The translations under genes and the position numbers were made by a program. 5,234 bases of DNA from Deltaproteobacteria bacterium (GTDB lineage Bacteria > Desulfobacterota > Binatia > UBA9968 > CAXXLF01), in NCBI GenBank assembly GCA_022571535.1, contig JACZXR010000200.1, positions 1-5,234 on the forward strand. Direction: 5' to 3'. Shown one piece after another: positions 1 through 4,825 of the stretch; position 1 is the stretch's first letter; each line of letters begins with the position of its first letter. The notes below the pieces were generated by a model that was not told the origin of the DNA, made no database searches, and saw only the letters and a list, made by a program, of their open reading frames with translations.

Positions 1-1
1 T

Positions 2-1111
2 GAAGCCCCTCGGGTCATTTCCCTGCTCCTTGTGCTCTTGGCTTCGATTCTGGTGCTCAAATATCTCCCGCAAGGGGCCTTCGATCACAGGTTCTTTGCC
101 CTGACCCTTGTGGTCGCGAACACCATTATTGTTGCAGTGTCGATGGGGTTAAGCTGGGAGAGCCCGTGGGATCTCTTTATTGTTTTTTTCTTTGGTCTTT
201 TTATTGCAGCCACGGGAGATACCCTGATTAAGATCGTAGCCGGGTGCCTAATCATCGTCACCGTCTCGGTGGTCTTTACTTCCTCCTCCGGTGCGTCCTT
301 TTCAAGACTGGATTCGGATCTGCTGCTTCGTATCCTGTTTCTTTTCGGGGTTTTCTTTCTCTACGGCTATATGGATGATCAAGCGAGGAAAGAGAAAGTC
401 AGAGCCGAAAAGGCGGAGGCAACCGAGAGCCTTAAGCGCCAACTGGTCTCGGCCTTAGCTCATGATATTAAAAATCCCCTCGGGATTATTATGGGATACG
501 CTGAGACCCTAACCACTCGGTTTGAGGAGAGGCCTGCGGACAGTGAAAGCCTGGAGGCGCTTCAACGCATTCAGGACAGTGCCCAACGCATCGTGAAGTT
601 GGTCACAGGGTTCTTGGATGCATCCAAGGTGGAGGCGGGGAAGATGGAGCTGGTTCCGCGACCGATACAGCTCAATGTTCTTCTCAGGGAGTTAGGACAA
701 CAACAAATGGGAGCGTTACACAGAAAGGGCATTTCACTCAGGGTGGATCTTGATGATCATCTCCCCGAGGTCATGGGGGATGCGGCCCAGCTGGACCGGG
801 TGCTGTGGAACCTGTTTGGTAATGCGATCAAGTTTACTCCCAGTGGTGGGACGGTCACTCTGATTTCGAGATCCGAAAATGATTTCGTTTGTGTTGGGGT
901 GCGGGATACGGGGATGGGTATTCCTCAGGATGAGATACCGCTCCTTTTTTCTGAATTTCGCCGTCTCAAGGGCGCGGGCAAGGTCGAGGGGAGCGGCTTG
1001 GGGCTTTTTGTAGTAAAGACCATTGTGCAGGCTCATGGGGGAATAGTTGGTTTAGAAAGCAAAGAAGGGCAGGGATCGACTTTCACGGTTCGATTGCCCG
1101 TCAGGGCTTAG
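2..1111 (+). CDS. Membrane-bound sensor histidine kinase (5' partial)
   Basis: The protein is a sensor kinase that autophosphorylates on histidine and passes the phosphate to a receiver, probably the one encoded 20 bp downstream. The frame is open to the left edge of the window; a GTG at 32 is an internal possibility, but hydrophobic sequence continues upstream of it, so the true start is probably outside. Numbering from that GTG, at least four or five hydrophobic segments fill residues 1-112, with no clear periplasmic or PAS domain. A short charged linker follows (115-133). The HisKA H-box is ALAHDIKNPLG with the phospho-acceptor His144. The HATPase_c domain has an N-box (LWNLFGNAIKFTP, N260/N264), a G1 box (DTGMGIP, 292-298), an F-box region (LLFSEF) and a G2 box (GSGLGL, 320-325). 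All catalytic motifs look intact. The signal cannot be inferred, because the sensor part is only membrane helices. Confidence 0.93.
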   Translation, partial: EAPRVISLLLVLLASILVLKYLPQGAFDHRFFALTLVVANTIIVAVSMGLSWESPWDLFIVFFFGLFIAATGDTLIKIVAGCLIIVTVSVVFTSSSGASFSRLDSDLLLRILFLFGVFFLYGYMDDQARKEKVRAEKAEATESLKRQLVSALAHDIKNPLGIIMGYAETLTTRFEERPADSESLEALQRIQDSAQRIVKLVTGFLDASKVEAGKMELVPRPIQLNVLLRELGQQQMGALHRKGISLRVDLDDHLPEVMGDAAQLDRVLWNLFGNAIKFTPSGGTVTLISRSENDFVCVGVRDTGMGIPQDEIPLLFSEFRRLKGAGKVEGSGLGLFVVKTIVQAHGGIVGLESKEGQGSTFTVRLPVRA

Positions 1112-1131
1112 TCCAAAATGGGGAGGTTATA

Positions 1132-1509
1132 ATGAAAACGAAGATTCTCTTGGTGGAAGATAACCCGGCGACGATGGAGGTGATGCATCAGGAATTAGAA
1201 GTGCTGGGTTATGACGTTGCAATTGCAAGAGACGGCGCAGAGGCCGTGGAAATGGCTGGCTCGGAACTCCCTGATCTGATTATCATGGATATGCTTATGC
1301 CCAAGATGGATGGGGGTGAGGCGACCGCTCGGATACGCAAGAATCCCAAGACTCAAGCGATTCCTATATTAGCGGCCACTGCCAAGGCCTTACCCGAGGA
1401 CAGGGATATATGCCTGGCAAGCGGGTGTGACGATTACATCGCTAAGCCCTTCTCCTACAGGGAGCTGCACGCTGCAATTGAGAAGCTGCTCAAGAGGCAG
1501 TCCGAGTAA
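1132..1509 (+). CDS. Single-domain response regulator (CheY/DivK-like receiver)
   Basis: This is a 125-residue stand-alone receiver domain with no DNA-binding or enzymatic output domain. The acidic pocket is E9-D10 in LLVEDN, the phospho-acceptor is D53 in IIMDMLMPKMDG, the switch threonine is T83 in LAATAKA, and the conserved lysine is K105 in IAKPFS. The ATG at 1132 follows a strong GGGAGG ribosome binding site at about seven bases. The gene lies 20 bp after the histidine kinase stop and is almost certainly co-transcribed with it, so the kinase is the likely phosphodonor. As in the DivK, CheY and Spo0F families, it must act by protein-protein contact or as a phosphorelay intermediate. The target is not in this window. 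Confidence 0.95.
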   Translation: MKTKILLVEDNPATMEVMHQELEVLGYDVAIARDGAEAVEMAGSELPDLIIMDMLMPKMDGGEATARIRKNPKTQAIPILAATAKALPEDRDICLASGCDDYIAKPFSYRELHAAIEKLLKRQSE

Positions 1510-1562
1510 ATTGGATGACGGAGTCGCGGGCACCGGCCTAAATGTCTTCCCGGGCCGTCAAC

Positions 1563-1582
1563 GGCACATTTTGATTTGTGCC
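1563..1582 (+). terminator. Weak hairpin downstream of the receiver gene
   Basis: GGCACA (1563-1568) pairs with TGTGCC (1577-1582) around an 8-nt loop, followed by only three T residues. It could weakly end the kinase-receiver transcript. An alternative small stem, GCCG/CGGC at 1554-1565, competes for part of the same sequence. Function is uncertain. Confidence 0.25.
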
Positions 1583-1583
1583 T

Positions 1584-1612
1584 TTGACATTAAGTGCAAA
1601 CCCAGGTAAAAA
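1584..1612 (+). promoter_or_regulatory. Putative sigma-70 promoter for the zinc-ribbon/RNase HI operon
   Basis: A perfect -35 box TTGACA (1584-1589) is followed after 17 bp by a weak -10 box TAAAAA (1607-1612, four of six matches). Transcription would start near 1619, giving a leader of about 120 nt before the TTG start at 1743. This is the best promoter-like sequence between the receiver gene and the zinc-ribbon gene. Confidence 0.45.
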
Positions 1613-1689
1613 TAGTACAGTTCTAGTTCTGGTAAGGAGTGGAGGTAGCTACGCTCAAACAGTTCGATAAAAGAGTGAATGTGGATGGA

Positions 1690-1723
1690 GAATTGCACCC
1701 TCATGGGTGCAATTCTTTTTTTT
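1690..1723 (+). terminator. Strong intrinsic terminator / leader attenuator
   Basis: A perfect 11-bp stem (GAATTGCACCC 1690-1700 with GGGTGCAATTC 1705-1715) closes a 4-nt TCAT loop and is followed at once by eight T residues (1716-1723). This is a textbook Rho-independent terminator. Only seven bases separate the T-run from the GGAGG ribosome binding site of the downstream gene. There is no room for a promoter in between, so transcripts of that gene must read through it. It may end the upstream transcript partially or act as a regulated attenuator. Confidence 0.88.
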
Positions 1724-1742
1724 GGGTAATGGAGGTATTAAG

Positions 1743-2480
1743 TTGCTCGAGCAGATAGAGTTCTTGGCTTCGCTTCAGATTGTAGACCAGGAGATTCGAG
1801 AAAAAGAGGGTACCAAGAGAATGCATTTGGCGCAGATCGAATTGAGAGAAAAGGAAATAGAGGCAAAGAGGGCCGAACTAGGCATCCTCAAGGTGGACTG
1901 GGAAGAGCAGGATAAACTGGGGAAGGAAAAAGAGCAGGCGCTGCAGGAGGAAAGCAGGAAGACGATGGAAAAGAGGATGAGGATGAACCGCATCAAAAAC
2001 ATTAAAGAGCTTCAGGCCCTGCAACGCGAGATTGATCAGATCAAGCAAGGAAATTCTCAATTAGAAGAGGAACTGCTCGCGGTCATGGAGGTGTTGGAGA
2101 CCGAGGGTGCAGTTCAACAACAGAGGGAAGCAGAACTGAAGGAACTGGAGGAGGGGTGGAACGGGAGGCGAGAGGAGTTTGAGGCGGAGATTGCGGAGAT
2201 CGAGCGAACAGTTGCCGAGTCCTCTAGAGTCCGCACGGAAATCGCTGCGCAGCTTAGCGGAGATCTCATGGGGCAATACGAGCTTATCTTTGCCCGCCGT
2301 GGAGGTAAGGCTGTGGTTGCAGTCTCAGAAGGGATCTGTGAGGGGTGCCACATGAACATTCCCCCTCAACTGTGGAATGAGATCATCAGAAACGACAAAC
2401 TGATTCTTTGCCCCAATTGCCATCGGATCCTTTATTACAAGCTGCCGGTTCCTGAAGACAATCAGGTCAAAAGTTCATGA
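1743..2480 (+). CDS. Coiled-coil protein with C4 zinc ribbon (COG1579 family)
   Basis: The 245-residue protein belongs to the widespread COG1579 family (long helical hairpin plus C-terminal C4 zinc ribbon), thought to bind nucleic acid but without an established reaction. I place the start at TTG 1743, eight bases after GGAGG (1731-1735). An in-frame GTG at 1707 would lie inside the terminator stem and add an unlikely QFFFLG head. Residues about 15-170 are highly charged heptad-rich coiled coil. The segment RIKNIKELQALQREID (83-98) resembles the family's conserved turn motif. The zinc ribbon uses C199/C202 (CEGC) and C223/C226 (CPNC), all present. The stop overlaps the start of the RNase HI gene (ATGA), indicating translational coupling. 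Zinc binding is inferred from the motif; the cellular role is unknown. Confidence 0.9.
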   Translation: MLEQIEFLASLQIVDQEIREKEGTKRMHLAQIELREKEIEAKRAELGILKVDWEEQDKLGKEKEQALQEESRKTMEKRMRMNRIKNIKELQALQREIDQIKQGNSQLEEELLAVMEVLETEGAVQQQREAELKELEEGWNGRREEFEAEIAEIERTVAESSRVRTEIAAQLSGDLMGQYELIFARRGGKAVVAVSEGICEGCHMNIPPQLWNEIIRNDKLILCPNCHRILYYKLPVPEDNQVKSS

Positions 2481-2926
2481 CAGTGGAGCGTCAAGGGGAG
2501 TGGTGTCTCATGGTGGATGGGGCGGCACGGGGAAATCCTGGAGAGGCTGGGTGCGGTGCCATCATCTACGATGAGAGTGGTGAGGTAGTAGAGGAACTGT
2601 GCCACTATCTCGGTCATACCACAAACAATGTAGCTGAGTATCAGGCGCTCCTTATAGGCCTTGAGGGGGTTCTCCGGTTAGGTGTGAAAAGACTCCAAAT
2701 CCGCAGTGACTCTGAGCTCCTTGTCCGGCAGCTAAATGGCATCTATCGGGTCAAGGACGAGAGACTCAAGGAGCTCTATAAGAGGGCCTCAGGTTTATTG
2801 CGGCAACTTGACGCCTACCGTATCAATCACGTGCCGCGTGAGCACAACAGGGTAGCAGACCGGTTAGCAAACCAGGCCATTGACGAGGCGCCTCGAAAGA
2901 CCAGGCGATCATCGCCTATTTGCTGA
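2477..2926 (+). CDS. RNase HI-family protein
   Basis: The 149-residue protein has the RNase H fold expected to cut RNA in RNA-DNA hybrids with two divalent metal ions. The catalytic acidic residues are D14 (VDGAARGNPG), E54 (NNVAEYQAL), D78 (IRSDSELLVRQLNG) and D128 (NRVADRLAN), with H123 nearby in PREHN. All four acids are present, so it should be active. It is of the compact archaeal/Bacillus YpdQ-like type (RVT_3 branch), without an N-terminal hybrid-binding domain. Assigning rnhA strictly would be premature, because genomes often carry a separate classical rnhA. The ATG at 2477 overlaps the TGA of the zinc-ribbon gene, so translation is probably coupled. The last codons contain two DNA palindromes and overlap the rnpB promoter region. 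Confidence 0.93.
   Translation: MTVERQGEWCLMVDGAARGNPGEAGCGAIIYDESGEVVEELCHYLGHTTNNVAEYQALLIGLEGVLRLGVKRLQIRSDSELLVRQLNGIYRVKDERLKELYKRASGLLRQLDAYRINHVPREHNRVADRLANQAIDEAPRKTRRSSPIC
2884..2917. promoter_or_regulatory. Two adjacent palindromes upstream of the rnpB promoter
   Basis: CGAGGCGCCTCG (2884-2895) is a perfect 12-bp palindrome. AGGCGAT (2903-2909) and ATCGCCT (2911-2917) form a second one with a 1-bp centre. They lie in the last codons of the RNase HI gene. The second covers the place where a -35 box would sit for the -10 at 2930. They could be operator sites or weak RNA hairpins at the end of the operon. Confidence 0.3.
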
Positions 2927-2935
2927 TGGTATACT
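2927..2935 (+). promoter_or_regulatory. Extended -10 promoter for rnpB
   Basis: TGGTATACT fits the extended -10 pattern TGnTATAAT with one mismatch, and no good -35 lies 17 bp upstream, as is typical of extended -10 promoters. Transcription would start near 2942, about 45 nt before the first paired base of the mature RNase P RNA, so a short 5' leader would have to be trimmed. The element directly overlaps or follows the TGA at 2924-2926 of the RNase HI gene. Confidence 0.5.
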
Positions 2936-2954
2936 CATTCGTACGGGTTCTTCT

Positions 2955-2986
2955 GAATCAACGAATTAGCGAGTCAACGAGTTCAG
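2955..2986. repeat. Degenerate 8-bp tandem repeat (4 units)
   Basis: Four consecutive octamers, GAATCAAC, GAATTAGC, GAGTCAAC and GAGTTCAG, follow the loose pattern GARTYARC. A 10-base direct repeat, TCAACGAATT/TCAACGAGTT, recurs at exactly 16 bp spacing within them. The run fills the space between the rnpB promoter and the RNase P RNA 5' end. Confidence 0.5.
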
Positions 2987-2987
2987 T

Positions 2988-3458
2988 GGGCTAAAGTGGG
3001 TCAAGCGGTCGCTCCCCGCTCTGCCATCATAGATGGCGTTTGGCGAGGAGAGGAAAGTCCGGACTCCATAGGACAGGGTGGCCGTTAACGGCGGCCCCGA
3101 GCAATCGGGGGAAAGTGCCACAGAAAAGATACCGCCCCGTGAAATACTGAAGGACTTGGCGGAGCAGCTTGCAGAAGACCGCAGCTTTACGTTGCGGGCT
3201 CGGCCGAAAGCTAAAGGACTTTTATCTCACGGGGTAAGGGTGAAAAGGCGAGGTAAGAGCTCACCGATTTGCCAGAGATGGTGAATGCTAGGTAAACCCC
3301 ACCCGGAGCAAGACCAAATAGGAGGGTTGGGTGGTCCGCCCTTGGCCCTCGGGTAAGGTCGCCTGATCCCATGAGCAATCATGGGGCAAGAGGAATGATC
3401 GCTCTGGCTTCTCATTAGGAAGCCTGACAGAATCCGGCTTATCGATCCACTTTAGCCC
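2988..3458 (+). ncRNA. rnpB: RNase P RNA, bacterial class A
   Basis: This is the catalytic RNA of ribonuclease P, which removes 5' leaders from tRNA precursors. The conserved core is clear: GAGGAAAGTCCGGACTCC (3050-3067) with the following ATAGGACAGGGTG, then CCACCCGGAGCAAGACCAAA (3299-3318), and AGAATCCGGCTTAT (3429-3442), whose pairing with the first block makes P4. The ends are set by a 15-bp P1 helix (2988-3002 with 3444-3458, one G-U pair). L15 carries the GGT (3333-3335) that pairs with the tRNA CCA end. P18 is CCCATGA/TCATGGG with a GCAA tetraloop (3368-3385). A P19-like hairpin, GGCTTC/GAAGCC, lies at 3406-3424. At about 471 nt it is longer than the about 377 nt of E. coli, mainly because P12 is expanded (3135-3234). 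Exact mature ends are inferred from P1. No clear intrinsic terminator follows. Confidence 0.97.
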
Positions 3459-3488
3459 CCCTCCCTTTTACCCCGTACCACAGAACAC

Positions 3489-3508
3489 CCCGTGCGTAAG
3501 CGTGGGGA
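3489..3508 (+). other. Hairpin inside the tnpB-like tail (resembles a type I-E CRISPR repeat)
   Basis: CCCCGTGC (3489-3496 region) pairs with GCGTGGGG (about 3500-3507) around a GTAA loop, with two G-U pairs. The 3' part, GCGTGGGGATGAACC, looks like the 3' half of many type I-E CRISPR repeats. Only one copy exists here and no cas gene is in view, so I treat it as part of the element's structured RNA. Confidence 0.4.
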
Positions 3509-3529
3509 TGAACCTCGTTCGAACTCCGT

Positions 3530-3640
3530 CGTGATAAAACGATACGTCCCCTATCCAACATGGTTGGAACGGGATGAATGTTCCGACCTCCCTGTAAGGG
3601 GAGCGCCCCAAAGCCACGGACGTAAGTCCGTGGTACGGGG
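3530..3640 (+). ncRNA. Possible omega (HEARO)-like RNA 3' region
   Basis: Nested pairings include CCAAC/GTTGG (about 3555-3567), a CTCCCTGTAAGGGGAG stem (about 3588-3603), and the terminal CCACGGAC/GTCCGTGG hairpin. The order is that expected for the guide-scaffold RNA transcribed across the 3' end of tnpB elements, which would serve as a guide RNA for TnpB. Without a tnpB in the window it would be an orphan, or would act with a TnpB encoded elsewhere. The homology is recalled, not computed. Confidence 0.4.
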
Positions 3641-3853
3641 TTTACCTATCTCCAACATTCCTCTCACTCTCTCCCAAAGTCATTCAGTCAACGGCGGTCG
3701 GCTTTCAGTTCATACCTGATCCCTGATAGCTGGCGGCACGTGGGCCATTTTATCGATATATTGTGATTTTTAGCGACCTTTCGGAGAGAAACACCCATAT
3801 ATTGATATTAGGGGAAAAGGTCACCTAAGACCTAGTTTTATAATGATTTTTCT
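3641..3853. other. Non-coding spacer between element remnant and mraZ promoter
   Basis: No credible gene is seen on either strand. The left half has short degenerate heptads CTGATCC, CTGATAG and CTGGCGG (3716-3736). The right half is AT-rich and carries ATATATTG twice (3756-3763 and 3797-3804). A small stem, AGGTC/GACCT, lies at about 3818-3833 and is followed by AGTTTT. A perfect TATAAT at 3839-3844 has no matching -35 box. None of these is convincing as a functional element. Confidence 0.5.
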
Positions 3854-3854
3854 A

Positions 3855-3883
3855 TTGACAGAAATACTATCGGGGACTACAAT
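3855..3883 (+). promoter_or_regulatory. Sigma-70 promoter of mraZ / dcw cluster
   Basis: A perfect -35 TTGACA (3855-3860) and a five-of-six -10 TACAAT (3878-3883) are spaced by the ideal 17 bp. Transcription should start near 3890, leaving a leader of about 50 nt before mraZ. The MraZ-type boxes begin just downstream at 3895, so a bound MraZ would block the initial transcribed region. This is the strongest promoter in the window. Confidence 0.85.
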
Positions 3884-3894
3884 CCGGCATAATG

Positions 3895-3919
3895 TGGGAT
3901 AAAGTGGGAAAATCTCCCA
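3895..3919. promoter_or_regulatory. MraZ-type operator: TGGGA boxes
   Basis: TGGGA occurs at 3895-3899 and 3905-3909, separated by 5 bp. This is the direct-repeat spacing known for E. coli MraZ sites (TGGGN with 5-nt spacers). A third box sits in the next 10-bp register at 3915-3919 but is inverted (TCCCA). The boxes lie between the promoter and the mraZ start, consistent with autorepression of mraZ and the genes behind it. Confidence 0.75.
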
Positions 3920-3938
3920 AAAATAGGACTGAATAGGT

Positions 3939-4391
3939 ATGTTCCGTGGCAGGTACGAACATACGATAGATTCCAAGGGACGCCTGAGCATCCCCTCCAG
4001 ATTTCGTGAGATCCTTTTGGGCAAGGGAGACGAGCGTCTCGTCATTACCAACTTCGTCATTGATTCCATGCGTTGCCTGGACGTCTATCCTTTTGATGAG
4101 TGGCTTCGCTTCGAGGAAGAGGTCAAGAAGAAGCCAAGGTTCGATCGGCGCATGGTGATGTTTCAGAATTACTATTTGGCCGCCGCTTGTGAGTGTGCTG
4201 TTGATCAACAGGGCCGCGTCCTTATCCCGCCGCTGCTGCGCCAATACGCGGATCTCAAGCGAGATGTCGTTTTGGTAGCAGCCCTGGAAAAATTTCGTCT
4301 CTGTGACAAGGAGGCCTGGAAGAAGATCTTTACCGAGGCTGAGGAAAAGCTGATGCAGGACCCCGATTTTCTTGGTGACTTAGGGCTCTAG
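3939..4391 (+). CDS. mraZ: Transcriptional regulator MraZ
   Basis: MraZ is the DNA-binding autorepressor that heads the dcw cluster. The 150-residue product has the usual length and two AbrB-like halves. The first carries HTIDSKGRLSIPSRFR (DSKGR at 11-15), the second CAVDQQGRVLIPPLLR (DQQGR at 89-93). The two D-x-x-GR motifs mark the DNA-binding surface of this ring-forming family. The start MFRGRYEHTID is typical. Its ATG at 3939 has only a weak AGGA (3925-3928) ten bases upstream, so translation may be modest. TGGGA boxes upstream point to self-regulation. A gap of 60 bp separates it from the STAS gene, which stands where rsmH usually follows. Confidence 0.97.
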   Translation: MFRGRYEHTIDSKGRLSIPSRFREILLGKGDERLVITNFVIDSMRCLDVYPFDEWLRFEEEVKKKPRFDRRMVMFQNYYLAAACECAVDQQGRVLIPPLLRQYADLKRDVVLVAALEKFRLCDKEAWKKIFTEAEEKLMQDPDFLGDLGL

Positions 4392-4410
4392 ACAAATGGC
4401 CATTGAGGCC

Positions 4411-4433
4411 CGCCGTGAAGTCAGAGGACGGCG
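4411..4433 (+). other. Hairpin between mraZ and the STAS gene
   Basis: CGCCGT (4411-4416) pairs with ACGGCG (4428-4433) around an 11-nt loop. No T-run follows, so it is not a terminator. It may be an RNA processing or stability element just upstream of the GGAGGG ribosome binding site at about 4441. Low certainty. Confidence 0.25.
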
Positions 4434-4451
4434 ATTCAAAGGAGGGACGGT

Positions 4452-4814
4452 ATGCTGGAACGAAAGGTAATCCAGGATATATCTGTGATCGATATCAACG
4501 GAGATATTGATTTTAGGGAGATGATACGCATCAAGGATGTCATCAGCTCCTTGATTGAGAAGGAGCAGACGAAAGTTGTCTTGAACCTTAAGGCCGTGGA
4601 TCACATCAATTACCTGAGCATTGGCGTGCTCCTCGAGCGACTGAGGATCTTAAGAACTCTCAACGGAGATTTGAAGCTTGTGGGTATGAGCTATTATCTC
4701 AGGAAGATTTTTATGGTGGTCGGGATGGATCAGTTTTTCGAGGAATACACCTCGCTGGAGGAGGCGATCGAGAGTTTTGCCGAGGATTGGGAGGGGAGTG
4801 GAACCTATCACTAA
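4452..4814 (+). CDS. STAS-domain protein (anti-sigma-factor-antagonist-like)
   Basis: The 120-residue single-domain protein has the STAS pattern of alternating strands and helices: an N-terminal VIDINGDIDF strand pair, a helix with KDVISSLIEK, the central strand KVVLNLKAVDHINYLS, the helix IGVLLERLRILRTLNG, then DLKLVGMSYYLRKIF and a C-terminal helix. In SpoIIAA-type proteins the loop reads D-S-S-G with a phosphorylated serine. Here the aligned segment is HINYLSIGVL, where the canonical Ser position is Leu and the nearest serine is S56, two residues later. Classical phospho-switching is therefore doubtful. ATG 4452 follows GGAGGG at a good distance. The gene lies between mraZ and rsmH, with only 8 bp to the latter, so it is probably part of the dcw transcript. 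Partner and function are unknown. Confidence 0.85.
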   Translation: MLERKVIQDISVIDINGDIDFREMIRIKDVISSLIEKEQTKVVLNLKAVDHINYLSIGVLLERLRILRTLNGDLKLVGMSYYLRKIFMVVGMDQFFEEYTSLEEAIESFAEDWEGSGTYH

Positions 4815-4825
4815 ACAGGCGGATG

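Larger units (their letters stand above)
3471..3640 (+). mobile_element. IS200/IS605-type (tnpB) 3'-end remnant or non-autonomous derivative
   Basis: The segment is bounded by an 11-bp perfect inverted repeat, CCCCGTACCAC (3471-3481) and GTGGTACGGGG (3630-3640). From 3477 a frame reads TTEHPVRKRGDEPRSN, which resembles the loosely conserved G-T-T and C/R-G-D/E tail seen after the last RuvC motif of TnpB proteins. No transposase core is present. The DNA then runs through a G/C-rich structured region to the hairpin CCACGGAC-GTAA-GTCCGTGG (3614-3633), the kind of subterminal hairpin found at right ends of this family. The block ACCTCCCTGTAAGGGGAG followed by CGCCCCAAAGCCACGG also has the style of HEARO/omega-RNA ends. 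I recognise this by pattern memory only. It could be a decayed insertion, a non-autonomous element carrying only the RNA part, or a coincidental structured region. Confidence 0.6.

Noticed and set aside
1497..1570. Resemblance of CACCGGCCTAAATGTC to the 3' half of a GEMM-I c-di-GMP riboswitch
   Set aside because: The other conserved blocks (GGCAAACC, GAAA tetraloop, GGGACGCAAAG) are absent. It lies next to the stop of the receiver gene and too far before the terminator to form the usual aptamer.
1639..1760. Small leader reading frame from GTG 1639 across the terminator
   Set aside because: The AAGGAG before it abuts the start codon, the frame runs through the terminator T-run, and the peptide shows no recognisable feature.
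3483..3580. Type I-E-like CRISPR repeat (GCGTGGGGATGAACC) with a partial echo, GGGATGAA, at 3571
   Set aside because: There is one good copy only, the second match is 8 bases at a 66-bp offset rather than about 61, and no cas genes are seen. The hairpin fits better as part of the tnpB/omega-like structured region.
3492..3719. 75-residue open frame from GTG 3492
   Set aside because: It is the chance continuation of the tnpB-like tail through structured non-coding sequence. It has no ribosome binding site, and only its first few residues look protein-like.
3839..3844. Perfect TATAAT upstream of mraZ as a second promoter
   Set aside because: There is no -35-like hexamer at 16-18 bp and no TG extension, and the sequence is in an AT-rich stretch where such hexamers occur by chance.
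3867..4244. 125-residue minus-strand frame opposite mraZ
   Set aside because: It lies antisense to a clearly coding gene, has no promoter or ribosome binding site, and shows no recognisable motif.
4397..4471. 24-codon frame starting MAIEARREVRGRRFKGG between mraZ and the STAS gene
   Set aside because: It has no ribosome binding site and overlaps the start of the STAS gene. The arginine-rich start is faintly PilZ-like but far too short to support a call.
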